From: DATATV01 sp035551355
GTDB taxonomy: Bacteria; Actinomycetota; Actinomycetes; Mycobacteriales; Pseudonocardiaceae
Direction of reading: 5' to 3'
Assembly: GCA_035551355.1 (NCBI GenBank)
Contig: DASZNF010000133.1
Coordinates: 1 to 31,203, forward strand
Length of the DNA stretch: 31,203 bases
A program made the translations under genes and the position numbers. Below, in pieces: positions 1 through 6,586 of this stretch. The notes beneath the pieces were generated by a model. It made no database searches and was not told the origin of the DNA. It saw only the letters and a program-made list of their open reading frames with translations. Each line of letters opens with the position of its first letter. Position 1 is the first letter of the stretch.

Positions 1-1108
1 TACGCCACCAACAACTTCACCTTGGCCGACTTATCCGACGAGCTGTATGACCGCGGTTTGCGCACCAAGGCAACCGCGCGGCACCCCGCTGGTCCGATCT
101 CGGTCAACAAGCTGTCTCTCATGCTGCGGGACCGCTACTACCTCGGATTCGTCACCTATGACGGTACGGAGTATCCCGGACGTCACGAGCCGCTCATTGA
201 CCAGGACCTTTTCGACCGCGTGCAGGCTATCGCTGAGGCTCGCTCGGCCGCCCAGGAACGACGCCGCGTACATCACCATTACCTCAAGGGCTCGCTGTTC
301 TGCGGCCGCTGCAAGCAAGCCGGCCGTACCGGGCGGGTGATCATCCAGCGTTCAGTCAACCGGCGGGGCACCCAATACCTGTACTTCTTTTGCCGCAACA
401 CCCAAGTGCGGACCTGTTCCGCTCGGCATGTCAACGTGCTGCGCGTCGAGGATGCCGTGGAAGACCTTTACGCCACCATCCACTTCACGCCCGAGTTTAT
501 CGCCGACGTTCGAACTCACGTGGCCGAGTGCATGGCCGACACCGAAACGGCCAGTCGTCTCCGCCGCCAGCAACTCAAGGCCGAACTCAAGGCGCTGGAC
601 ACCCAAGAAGACAACCTGATCAACGTGATGGCAGCTACCGACGAAACCGTGCCGATTGCCAAGGCCAAGATCACCGCCAAGCTGCGGGAGATTGAGTACC
701 AGCGGCGGCACCTGGCTAAGCGGCTTGGCGAGACCGACACGGACCTGGCCGAGAGCGCCCGGTTGATCGAACTGTGCCTCCGGTTGCTAGAGCATCCCCA
801 AGAGCTCTACCGGCGCTGTGACGACGAGCAACGACGACTACTCAACCAAGCTCTGTTCGAGGCGATCTACATCGACCACGACGTAGTGACAGACAGCAAG
901 CTGCACGAGCCGTTCGCCGCACTGCACACAGCCCAGCGCGAGCGACAAGCGCTCCAGATGCGCAGCGTGGACATTGAGATGCCGGACACAGGTCCCACAA
1001 ACGGCAACAGGGCCGACCCTCGTTCGAGAGGCGGCCCTGTTGGCGTATCTGGCGTTGAAGCCCTGCTCCGTGGCATGGGCCCGGTCCAGGGTTCTAGTAA
1101 TCCTTCTA
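1..1108 (+). CDS. Large serine recombinase, C-terminal part (5' end outside window, 3' end unresolved)
   Basis: The frame is already open at base 1, so the start and the N-terminal catalytic resolvase domain lie upstream. Visible are the end of the recombinase domain (SVNKLSLMLRDRYYLGFVTY, then PGRHEPLIDQDLF), a zinc ribbon (CGRC near residues 101-104, then FFCRN and CSARH), and a long charged coiled coil at about residues 175-245. This is the layout of large serine integrases, which catalyse unidirectional integration of phages and mobile elements. Family-like sequence stops at about base 960. No in-frame stop occurs before 2320-2322, so the frame runs antisense through the tRNA gene and through glpR. 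I end the feature at the tRNA, because the rest reads as antisense sequence. A hairpin at 1005-1042 suggests transcription ends near there. The native stop may have been lost on integration. Confidence 0.8.
1005..1042. terminator. Strong bipartite stem-loop between recombinase and tRNA-Ala
   Basis: CAACAGGGCCG (1005-1015) pairs perfectly with CGGCCCTGTTG (1032-1042). The 16-nt loop holds a second small hairpin, CTCG-tt-CGAG. It lies between the family-like end of the recombinase and the 3' end of the convergent tRNA, so it could terminate either transcript. There is no long T tract. It could also be an element-end structure such as part of an attachment site; the sequence does not decide this. 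Confidence 0.5.
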
Positions 1109-1184
1109 TGGTGGAGCTGCGGGGAATCGAACCCCGGACCTTATCGATGCGAACGAGACGCGCTACCAACTGCGCTACAGCCCC
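1109..1184 (-). tRNA. tRNA-Ala (anticodon CGC)
   Basis: The minus strand folds as a complete cloverleaf. The acceptor GGGGCTG pairs with CAGCTCC, including the G3-U70 wobble that identifies alanine tRNAs. The D-arm is GCGC/GCGC. The anticodon loop TTCGCAT places CGC at 1149-1151, the variable loop has 5 nt, and the T-arm is CGGGG-TTCGATT-CCCCG. The CCA end is encoded at 1109-1111. One oddity is that the anticodon stem TCTCG/CGATA has a C28-U42 mismatch (U42 at 1143), where a paired G is expected. The 3' end faces the recombinase, the usual orientation for an element integrated into a tRNA. Confidence 0.93.
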
Positions 1185-1248
1185 GAAGTGGTGCGAGAAG
1201 CATAGCAGTCGGTTGAGACCGCGCTTGCGCCGCACCCCTGGTGATCGG

Positions 1249-2196
1249 CTACTCGCCCACCGCCCGGCGGTAGGGCAGCACATCCGGCTCGTCCAGCTCA
1301 TCGAACATGGGGTCTTCGTCGTCGGCCTCGACCACCACGGTGCCGGGGCGCGGCCGCTGGGCCACGACGACGGGTCGCTGGTACTGCGGGGCAGCCGGGA
1401 CGTCTTGTTCGGTCGCGACGGGTCGCGGGCGGCGCTGACGCGCAGGCGCGGGCAGTCGCCGGCTGCCGCCCATGCGTGCGGTCCGGCGGTCGCGGATTTC
1501 CTCTTCGATCCGCACCTGACGGCGCAGATAAGTGAGGTATCCCACAAATGTGGCGTCCACGATGCCGTGCACCCACCAGATCAGCGGCATGAGGAGTCCA
1601 CCGGCCAGCGCGGACACCACGGCCAGCACCAGTATGAACACGACCACTCGCTGCCGGTTGGCGTACTTGGCCCGCGCGGTCAGCGCGGCCGCTTCCGGGT
1701 CGAATCCGCCTCGCCCGGGCCGGTACGGCCGGGACTCGCCGCGCTCGTCCTCGTAACCGTCGTAGTCGACGTCGTCGTATTCGGCATCGTCATAGCCAGC
1801 GAGGTCGTCCTCGTCGTCGTACCCGGCCTCGTCGTCGTACCCGGCCTCGTCGGCGAAGTCGTCCTCGTCTTCGGCCGCGTCCGGCTCAACCTGGTCGGGC
1901 TCGGCGACAGCCGCTTCCTCGTCGGCATCGCCGAGCCCTTCCAGCTCCTCATCGAACTCGTCCAACTCGTCGGCGTAGTCGATGCCGCCTCTGTCGCGCG
2001 CTGTGTCGGGGTCTCCGGAATCGGACATGGAAAACTCCTCCTCCACCGAGCAGCTCACGCCACCGCTGCGAACGACGCGCGCCGCGAGTGCCGAGTCCGC
2101 GGTCCTGGCCACCTCCTGGCGCCGCCGCGCGACGATCGGTACGAGGACGAGCAGCCACGCGGCCACCAGCGCGACGATGATCAACGAACTAGGCAC
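1249..2196 (-). CDS. glpR: GlpR/SepX-type divisome membrane protein
   Basis: This is the actinobacterial membrane protein family described as GlpR (receptor for the gephyrin-like protein Glp) in Corynebacterium and SepX in Streptomyces, linked to septation. The N-terminus (PSSLIIVALVAAWLLVLVP) is a membrane segment followed directly by basic residues. Next comes a long acidic Asp/Glu/Tyr region with AGYDDE-type repeats, then a hydrophobic stretch (RVVVFILVLAVVSALAGG, with a short second segment around LIWWVHGIVDATFVGYL), then a basic and Pro-rich tail. I start at GTG 2196 (VPSSLI), preceded by a GGGAGG ribosome site about 10 nt away; an upstream GTG at 2223 would add nine untypical residues. 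The location near rimJ, glp and galU matches the known locus (Rv0996 in M. tuberculosis). The assignment rests on topology and synteny. Confidence 0.85.
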   Translation of the reverse strand: MPSSLIIVALVAAWLLVLVPIVARRRQEVARTADSALAARVVRSGGVSCSVEEEFSMSDSGDPDTARDRGGIDYADELDEFDEELEGLGDADEEAAVAEPDQVEPDAAEDEDDFADEAGYDDEAGYDDEDDLAGYDDAEYDDVDYDGYEDERGESRPYRPGRGGFDPEAAALTARAKYANRQRVVVFILVLAVVSALAGGLLMPLIWWVHGIVDATFVGYLTYLRRQVRIEEEIRDRRTARMGGSRRLPAPARQRRPRPVATEQDVPAAPQYQRPVVVAQRPRPGTVVVEADDEDPMFDELDEPDVLPYRRAVGE

Positions 2197-2403
2197 GTCC
2201 CCGACACCTCCCCCTGCCCGCACGCGGCCACGGTCTCCCTACCCATCGCCACGCTAGTCACAACAGTCACACGAGTGTCGCAGACACGCCGGATCACCGC
2301 GATTCGTTCATCTGGCCCTTGATTCACGCGGCGAAGTGAGTTAGCCGATCACGGCAGGCCGACGCGGCCCACCGGGCAGCGCGGCAGGCGAGTGCGCCGG
2401 GCC

Positions 2404-3102
2404 TCACGGCAGGCGGGCGCGCCCCTCGGAGACCAGCCGATGGGCCAGGCCGTCCGGCACGTCCTCGTTGACGATCGCGAAACACAGGTGATCCCGCCAC
2501 GCCCCGGCCACGTCCAGATACTGGCGGAACAACCCCTCCTGCCGGAACCCGGCCTTGGTCAGCACCCGCACGCTGGCCGCGTTCTCCGGCCGCACGGTCG
2601 CCTCCAGCCGGTGCAGTCCGGCCGCGGCGAAACAGTGATCGACCAGCAGGGCCACCGACGCCGTGGCCACCCCGCCCTTGACCAGGTGCGACGCCACCCA
2701 GTACCCGATCCAGGCCGAACACAGCGACCCGCGCACCACGTTGCCCACGGTGATCTGCCCGGCCAGCTCGCCGTCCACGGTGATCACGAAGGGCAGCGAC
2801 TGCCCGTGCCGGGCCAGCGACTTGAGCGCCCACCACTGCGCGGGCCAGGCCGCCCGCGCGTTGCGCTCCTCCCACCGGCCAGGTGCGGAGGGCTCCCAGC
2901 TCTCCAGGTACTCCCGGTCGCGCAGCCGGATCCGGCTCCAGTTCGCCCCGTCGAATAGCCTCGGCGACCGCAGCTCCACGGTGCCCGCGCCGACCACCAG
3001 CGGCCCCAGCCGCGCCGGCCAGCCGGGATGCCGGCCCACCGGACCCTCGTCGTGCCAACCAGGGCCGTAGGCCCCCGCCGGTAGGCCAAGTTCGGCAGGC
3101 AC
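2404..3102 (-). CDS. rimJ: GNAT N-acetyltransferase, RimJ/RimL-like
   Basis: This 232-residue protein has a RimJ-type GNAT fold. The N-terminal part carries TVELRSPRLFDGANWSRIRL, a typical opening of the family. The acetyl-CoA binding region and the RLEATVRPENAASVRVL and KAGFRQEGLFRQYL segments match the C-terminal half of ribosomal-protein/protein N-alpha acetyltransferases. It should transfer acetyl from acetyl-CoA to a protein N-terminus, but the substrate cannot be read from sequence. The start is GTG 3102 with a GAGGGAG ribosome site just upstream. It lies 44 bp after the glp stop on the same strand and upstream of glpR, so it is probably cotranscribed. The equivalent mycobacterial gene (Rv0995) is annotated rimJ. 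Its persistence between Glp and its receptor suggests an unproven role in the same process. Confidence 0.85.
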   Translation of the reverse strand: MPAELGLPAGAYGPGWHDEGPVGRHPGWPARLGPLVVGAGTVELRSPRLFDGANWSRIRLRDREYLESWEPSAPGRWEERNARAAWPAQWWALKSLARHGQSLPFVITVDGELAGQITVGNVVRGSLCSAWIGYWVASHLVKGGVATASVALLVDHCFAAAGLHRLEATVRPENAASVRVLTKAGFRQEGLFRQYLDVAGAWRDHLCFAIVNEDVPDGLAHRLVSEGRARLP

Positions 3103-3146
3103 GTGCCGCTCCCTCGTCAGTCAGCGCTCATCGCGGTCCACCCCGG

Positions 3147-4370
3147 CTACCCCCGCTGCGCGAGGAAGGTGACCTGTACATCCTCCCCGACCGCGACGTC
3201 CGTCGTGTCCTCGTCGACCAGGATCAGACAGTTCGCCTCGGCCAGCGACGCCAGCAGGTGCGCTCCGGACGTACCCAGCGGCTGCACGAGGTACTCGTCG
3301 GTGGTCGTATCGCGAAGCAACTGCCCGCGCAGGAAACCCTTGCGGCCCTTGGTCGAGCTGACCGGGGACAGCAGCCGGGCGCCGATCACCCGGCGGTGCA
3401 CCGCGCGCTTGCCCAGCGCGGTCCGGATCAGCGGCCGGATCAGCACCTCGAACACCACCAGCGCGCTCATCGGGTTCGCGGGCAGCAGAAAACTCGGCAC
3501 CAGGTCCGGGCCCAGCCGGCCGAAACCCTGCACCGAGCCGGGGTGCATGGCCACCCGGGTCAGGTCCAGCGCGCCGAGTTCGGACAGCGACCCGTGGATC
3601 TCCTCGCCGATCGAGCCGCCCACCCCGCCCGACACGACCACGATCTCGGACAGCAGCAACCGGCCCTCGACCACGTCCCGCAAGCGATTGGCATCGCCGC
3701 CGACGATGCCCACCCGGGTGACCTCGGCGCCGGCGTCCCGCGCGGCCGCGGCCAGCGCGTAGGAGTTGACGTCGTAGACCTGCCCGGCCCCCGGTGTGCG
3801 TTCGATGTCCACCAGCTCGTCGCCGACCGAGATCACCGAGACCCGCGGCCGGGGGTGCACCAGCACCTTGTCTCTGCCCACCGCGGCCAGGAGCCCGACC
3901 TGCGCCGAGGCAATCACCGAGCCCTTGCGCACCGCCACGTCGCCGGGCTGCACGTCCTCGCCCGCCCGGCGCACGAAGGCGGCCGAGGGCACCGGCCGCT
4001 GCACGGTGACGTTGGCCTGGTGGCCGTTGGTGTAGCCCAGCGGCACCACCGCGTCGGCCAGGGTCGGCAACGGCGCGCCGGTCACCACCCGCACGGCCTG
4101 GCCCGGCTGCAGCCGGCGCGGCTGCCGGGACCCGGCCGGGATCTCCCCGACCACCGGCAGGCTCACCGGCTCCGACCCGGCCGCGCGCACGTCCACGCTG
4201 CGCACCGCGTATCCGTCGACCGCGGCCTGGTCGAACCCGGGCAGCGCGCGTTCGGCCACGACCTCTTCGGCGCACAGCAGCCCCTGGGCCTCCGAGATCG
4301 CCACCCGAACGGGTGCTGGGCGCACCGCGGCGGCGAGCACCCGGGCGAGCTGCTCGTCTACTGATCTCAT
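3147..4370 (-). CDS. glp: Glp, gephyrin/MoeA-like protein with altered active site
   Basis: This 407-residue protein has the full MoeA/gephyrin E-domain layout: GFDQAAVDGYAVR (residues 45-57), the MoCF-binding domain with ISVGDELVD near 180, SGGVGGSIGEE (247-257), and the LLPANPMSAL segment near 295-304. In catalytic MoeA the third motif is usually SGGVSVGxxD and the following loop KPGKP. Here these read SGGVGGSIGEE and MHPGSV, so an acidic residue and two lysines used in molybdate/MPT handling appear lost. Combined with the galU, rimJ and glpR neighbours, this fits Glp, which in Corynebacterium binds FtsZ and the membrane receptor GlpR, rather than a dedicated molybdenum insertase. M. tuberculosis calls the positional equivalent moeA1 (Rv0994). 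ATG 4370 follows a GAGGA ribosome site. Residual molybdotransferase activity cannot be excluded. Confidence 0.87.
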   Translation of the reverse strand: MRSVDEQLARVLAAAVRPAPVRVAISEAQGLLCAEEVVAERALPGFDQAAVDGYAVRSVDVRAAGSEPVSLPVVGEIPAGSRQPRRLQPGQAVRVVTGAPLPTLADAVVPLGYTNGHQANVTVQRPVPSAAFVRRAGEDVQPGDVAVRKGSVIASAQVGLLAAVGRDKVLVHPRPRVSVISVGDELVDIERTPGAGQVYDVNSYALAAAARDAGAEVTRVGIVGGDANRLRDVVEGRLLLSEIVVVSGGVGGSIGEEIHGSLSELGALDLTRVAMHPGSVQGFGRLGPDLVPSFLLPANPMSALVVFEVLIRPLIRTALGKRAVHRRVIGARLLSPVSSTKGRKGFLRGQLLRDTTTDEYLVQPLGTSGAHLLASLAEANCLILVDEDTTDVAVGEDVQVTFLAQRG

Positions 4371-4421
4371 CGGCGTCGGTCCTCGCTGTTCAGCAATGCA
4401 CCCAGCAAGCCCGACGCGCTG

Positions 4422-5330
4422 TCAGTCGTTGTCGAGCCGCTCCCGCAACCACTGACGAAGCGACGAACCGTAGTCCGGGTGTCCCAATGCGAAGTCAACA
4501 TTGGCCCGGATGAATCCGCCGGGATTACCGAGGTCGTGTCGGCCACCAGAATGCACGACAACGTGCACCGGGTGCCCCTCGCTGATCAGCAAGGCTATCG
4601 CGTCAGTGAGCTGCAGCTCACCACCGGCACCGGGAGTGATCTTCTTCAGCGCGTCGAACACGGCTCGGTCCAGCAGGTACCGGCCGGCGGCGGCGAAGGT
4701 CGACGGCGCGTCCTCCGGCGCCGGCTTCTCCACCATCCCGTGCACCTGCTTGACGTCCGCGTCGTCGGTGTCGGACACGTCGAACACGCCGTAGGGCGAG
4801 ATCTGCTCCCTCGGGATGTCGAACGCGCACAGCACACTGCCGCCGTAGCGGGCCCGCACCGCGGCCATCCGGGCCAGCACGCCGGTGGGCAGCACCAGGT
4901 CGTCGGGCAGCAGCACGGCCACCGCGTCGTCGGAGTCGGTCAGGTTGCCCTCCGCGCAGCCCACCGCGTGGCCAAGGCCCAGCGCCTGCTCCTGGATCGC
5001 GGTCTCCACGGCGAGCAGGTTCGACGAGCGCCGCACCTTCTCGGCGAGCGCCGACTTGCCCCGGTCGAGCAGGGTCTTCTCCAGCTCGTCCTGCGGGGCG
5101 AAGTACTGCGCGACGGCGTCCTTGCCGGGCGAGACGACGATCACCAGCCGGGTGGCGCCGGCCTCGGCGGCCTCGGTCGCGACCAGTTCGATCCCGGGCG
5201 TGTCGACCACCGGCAGCAGTTCCTTGGGCACCGCCTTGGTGGTGGGCAGGAACCTGGTGCCAAGCCCGGCCGCGGGCACGATCGCGGTCCCGATCTTCGT
5301 GCCCTTGGCGTCAGCTGTGCTGGAACTCAT
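4422..5330 (-). CDS. galU: UTP--glucose-1-phosphate uridylyltransferase GalU
   Basis: It makes UDP-glucose from UTP and glucose-1-phosphate, supplying envelope polysaccharide and trehalose synthesis. The 302-residue protein opens with the nucleotidyltransferase signature AIVPAAGLGTRFLPTTKAVP (residues 16-35) and PKELLPVVDTP. It then has VLLPDDLVL (the metal-binding acidic pair), GMVEKPAPEDAPS and GGELQLTDAI, all typical of bacterial GalU. The frame is open well upstream. I choose ATG 5330 because a TAGGCT -10 hexamer ends 8 nt upstream, as expected for a leaderless mRNA, and because the protein then has the usual length. ATG 5351 is an alternative that adds seven residues. The gene diverges from fthC, with 24 bp between start codons, and lies 51 bp upstream of glp on the same strand. 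Confidence 0.93.
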   Translation of the reverse strand: MSSSTADAKGTKIGTAIVPAAGLGTRFLPTTKAVPKELLPVVDTPGIELVATEAAEAGATRLVIVVSPGKDAVAQYFAPQDELEKTLLDRGKSALAEKVRRSSNLLAVETAIQEQALGLGHAVGCAEGNLTDSDDAVAVLLPDDLVLPTGVLARMAAVRARYGGSVLCAFDIPREQISPYGVFDVSDTDDADVKQVHGMVEKPAPEDAPSTFAAAGRYLLDRAVFDALKKITPGAGGELQLTDAIALLISEGHPVHVVVHSGGRHDLGNPGGFIRANVDFALGHPDYGSSLRQWLRERLDND

Positions 5331-5338
5331 GGCCCCGA

Positions 5339-5348
5339 AGCCTAACCT
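5339..5348. promoter_or_regulatory. Overlapping divergent -10 elements for galU and fthC
   Basis: On the plus strand TAACCT (5343-5348) ends six bases before the fthC ATG at 5355. On the minus strand TAGGCT (5344-5339) ends eight bases before the galU ATG at 5330. Neither gene has a convincing ribosome site. The arrangement predicts two leaderless transcripts from back-to-back -10 hexamers that share bases, so the two promoters should compete. I see no good -35 element. Confidence 0.45.
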
Positions 5349-5354
5349 CATCCC

Positions 5355-5969
5355 ATGAGAGGGCCCTGTGAAGATCGTGCGAACAAGCCGGACTGGCGCG
5401 CACGGTTGCTCGCCGGGCGAGCCGAGGTGCCCGCACCGGTCCGCACGGCCGAGGCCGCCGCTCTGGCCGGCGCGGTGACCACCGTGGTCAGCACCTTGTC
5501 CGGCCCGGGCGACCACACGGTCTGCGCCTACGTCCCGGTCGGCCGGGAGCCGGGTTCGGTTCAGTTGTTGGACCTGCTCGCCGCGGCCGGGCACCGGGTG
5601 CTGCTGCCGGTGGTCACGCCGGACACGCCGCTGGACTGGGCCGAGTACCAGGGGGCGAATGACCTGGTCCCCGGACCGTTCCGGCTGCGGCAGCCCGCGG
5701 GCGATCGTCTCGGGGTGGCCGCGATCGGCGCGGCCGCGGTCGTGCTGGTGCCTGCGCTGGCCGTTGACCGGCGGGGCGTGCGGCTGGGCCGCGGCGCCGG
5801 CTACTACGACCGCGCGTTGCCCCTGGCCGCTCCCACGGCCGCCCTGGTCGCGGTGGTCCGGGACACCGAGGTGGTGCCCGAACTGCCCGCGGAACCCCAC
5901 GATGTGCGCATGACCGCAGCGCTCACCCCGGTCGGCGGCCTGATCACGTTGCCGATCACGGGACACTGA
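5355..5969 (+). CDS. fthC: 5-formyltetrahydrofolate cyclo-ligase
   Basis: It converts 5-formyl-THF plus ATP to 5,10-methenyl-THF, recovering the storage folate. The 204-residue protein shows the family features: a basic N-terminal region (DWRARLLAGRAEVP) with the ATP-contacting arginines, CAYVPVGREPGSV, the hydrophobic VVLVPALAVDRRGVRLG, and the hallmark RLGRGAGYYDRAL with the glycine-rich loop and YYD triplet near residues 143-155. ATG 5355 sits directly at the predicted +1 of its promoter. The gene is divergent from galU and followed 106 bp later by the Ruc-like gene. The same pair is adjacent in mycobacteria (Rv0992c/Rv0991c). Confidence 0.92.
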   Translation: MRGPCEDRANKPDWRARLLAGRAEVPAPVRTAEAAALAGAVTTVVSTLSGPGDHTVCAYVPVGREPGSVQLLDLLAAAGHRVLLPVVTPDTPLDWAEYQGANDLVPGPFRLRQPAGDRLGVAAIGAAAVVLVPALAVDRRGVRLGRGAGYYDRALPLAAPTAALVAVVRDTEVVPELPAEPHDVRMTAALTPVGGLITLPITGH

Positions 5970-6013
5970 CCTGGGATGTTTGCACTGGGCGTAGCGGCTG
6001 GCGCATCATCGTG

Positions 6014-6040
6014 TTAGCACTCCCCCTTGAGGAGTGCCAG
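6014..6040 (+). promoter_or_regulatory. CIRCE-type HrcA operator upstream of the zinc-ribbon gene
   Basis: TTAGCACTC (6014-6022), 9 bases, then GAGTGCCAG (6032-6040). The CIRCE consensus is TTAGCACTC-N9-GAGTGCTAA, so the left arm matches 9/9, the right arm 7/9 and the spacer exactly. A possible promoter lies just upstream: TTGCAC at 5980-5985 and CATCAT at 6004-6009, spacer 18. That would place the operator over the transcription start, where HrcA normally represses. The next gene starts at 6076. Confidence 0.9.
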
Positions 6041-6075
6041 ACGAGTTTCGCGGGGCACCCGCGAAAGGAGCGACC

Positions 6076-6447
6076 GTGCCGACCTACCAGTACTCCTGCA
6101 CCGCCTGCGGTCACCGGTTCGACGCCGTGCAGTCCTTCAGCGACGCGTCCCTGACCGAGTGCCCGGAGTGCTCCGGAAAGCTGCGCAAGCTTTTCGGTTC
6201 CGTTGGCGTGGTGTTCAAGGGCAGCGGCTTCTACCGCAACGACAGCCGAGCCGACTCCTCCGGCAAGAGCAAGTCCGACACGTCGAGCGAGGCCGCCAAG
6301 AGCAGCGGCGACGCGGGCTCGTCGAGCACGAGCAAGTCCTCCGAGTCGTCTTCGTCGACCACCTCCTCCTCGTCGTCCGGGTCGAGTTCCTCGTCTGGTT
6401 CGAGCGGTTCCAGCTCTACCACCAGCACGACGGCCAAAGCCTCCTGA
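6076..6447 (+). CDS. FmdB-family zinc-ribbon protein, Ruc-like heat-shock chaperone
   Basis: This small 123-residue protein begins MPTYQYSCTACGHRFD. It has a zinc ribbon formed by C8-x2-C11 and C29-x2-C32, then LRKLFGSVGVVFKGSGFYRND, which is the FmdB/CxxC_CxxC_SSSS signature. From about residue 58 to the end it is a disordered tail made mostly of serine with some Thr, Gly and Lys. The M. tuberculosis relative Rv0991c (Ruc) is a redox-regulated chaperone with a zinc-coordinating N-terminus and disordered C-terminus; it belongs to the HrcA regulon. The CIRCE operator here predicts the same control. GTG 6076 has AAAGGAG five bases upstream. Ruc-like chaperone activity is inferred from family, operator and synteny; FmdB names alone imply no function. 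Confidence 0.88.
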   Translation: MPTYQYSCTACGHRFDAVQSFSDASLTECPECSGKLRKLFGSVGVVFKGSGFYRNDSRADSSGKSKSDTSSEAAKSSGDAGSSSTSKSSESSSSTTSSSSSGSSSSSGSSGSSSTTSTTAKAS

Positions 6448-6453
6448 ATTCAC

Positions 6454-6487
6454 GGCCTGTGGATAGATCGGAAGTTATCCACAGGCC
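6454..6487. terminator. Perfect 12-bp inverted repeat carrying DnaA-box sequences
   Basis: GGCCTGTGGATA (6454-6465) is the exact reverse complement of TATCCACAGGCC (6476-6487), with a 10-nt loop. It starts seven bases after the zinc-ribbon gene stop, so it probably acts as a terminator, though no T tract follows. The right arm contains TTATCCACA (6475-6483), a consensus DnaA box. The left arm contains the inverted near-consensus CTATCCACA (6466-6458). DnaA binding is therefore possible. Confidence 0.55.
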
Positions 6488-6586
6488 AATCCTCGTCGCC
6501 CCACGGCAACGCCGAATCTGCCTAGCGTCGGAAGGGATCGAGGCGGTGCACCCGCACCGCGCTCCCATCCGACGTGAGGAGGCGTC

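Noticed and set aside
1109..2322. Continuation of the recombinase frame to 2322
   Set aside because: It is antisense to a tRNA and to a conserved membrane-protein gene; its translation is typical antisense composition (Val/Leu runs opposite Asp/Glu codons).
3121..4275. 384-residue minus frame within glp
   Set aside because: Arg/Gly-rich shadow frame of glp.
2883..4364. Long plus-strand frame opposite rimJ and glp
   Set aside because: Pro/Arg/His-rich composition without motifs; it mirrors real minus-strand genes.
3147..4370. Ordinary MoeA molybdenum insertase
   Set aside because: Key motif residues are altered and the neighbours are those of Glp; listed as Glp, with residual activity left open.
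6454..6487. Replication origin because of the DnaA boxes
   Set aside because: Only two boxes, no dnaA/dnaN/gyrB neighbours and no AT-rich unwinding region.
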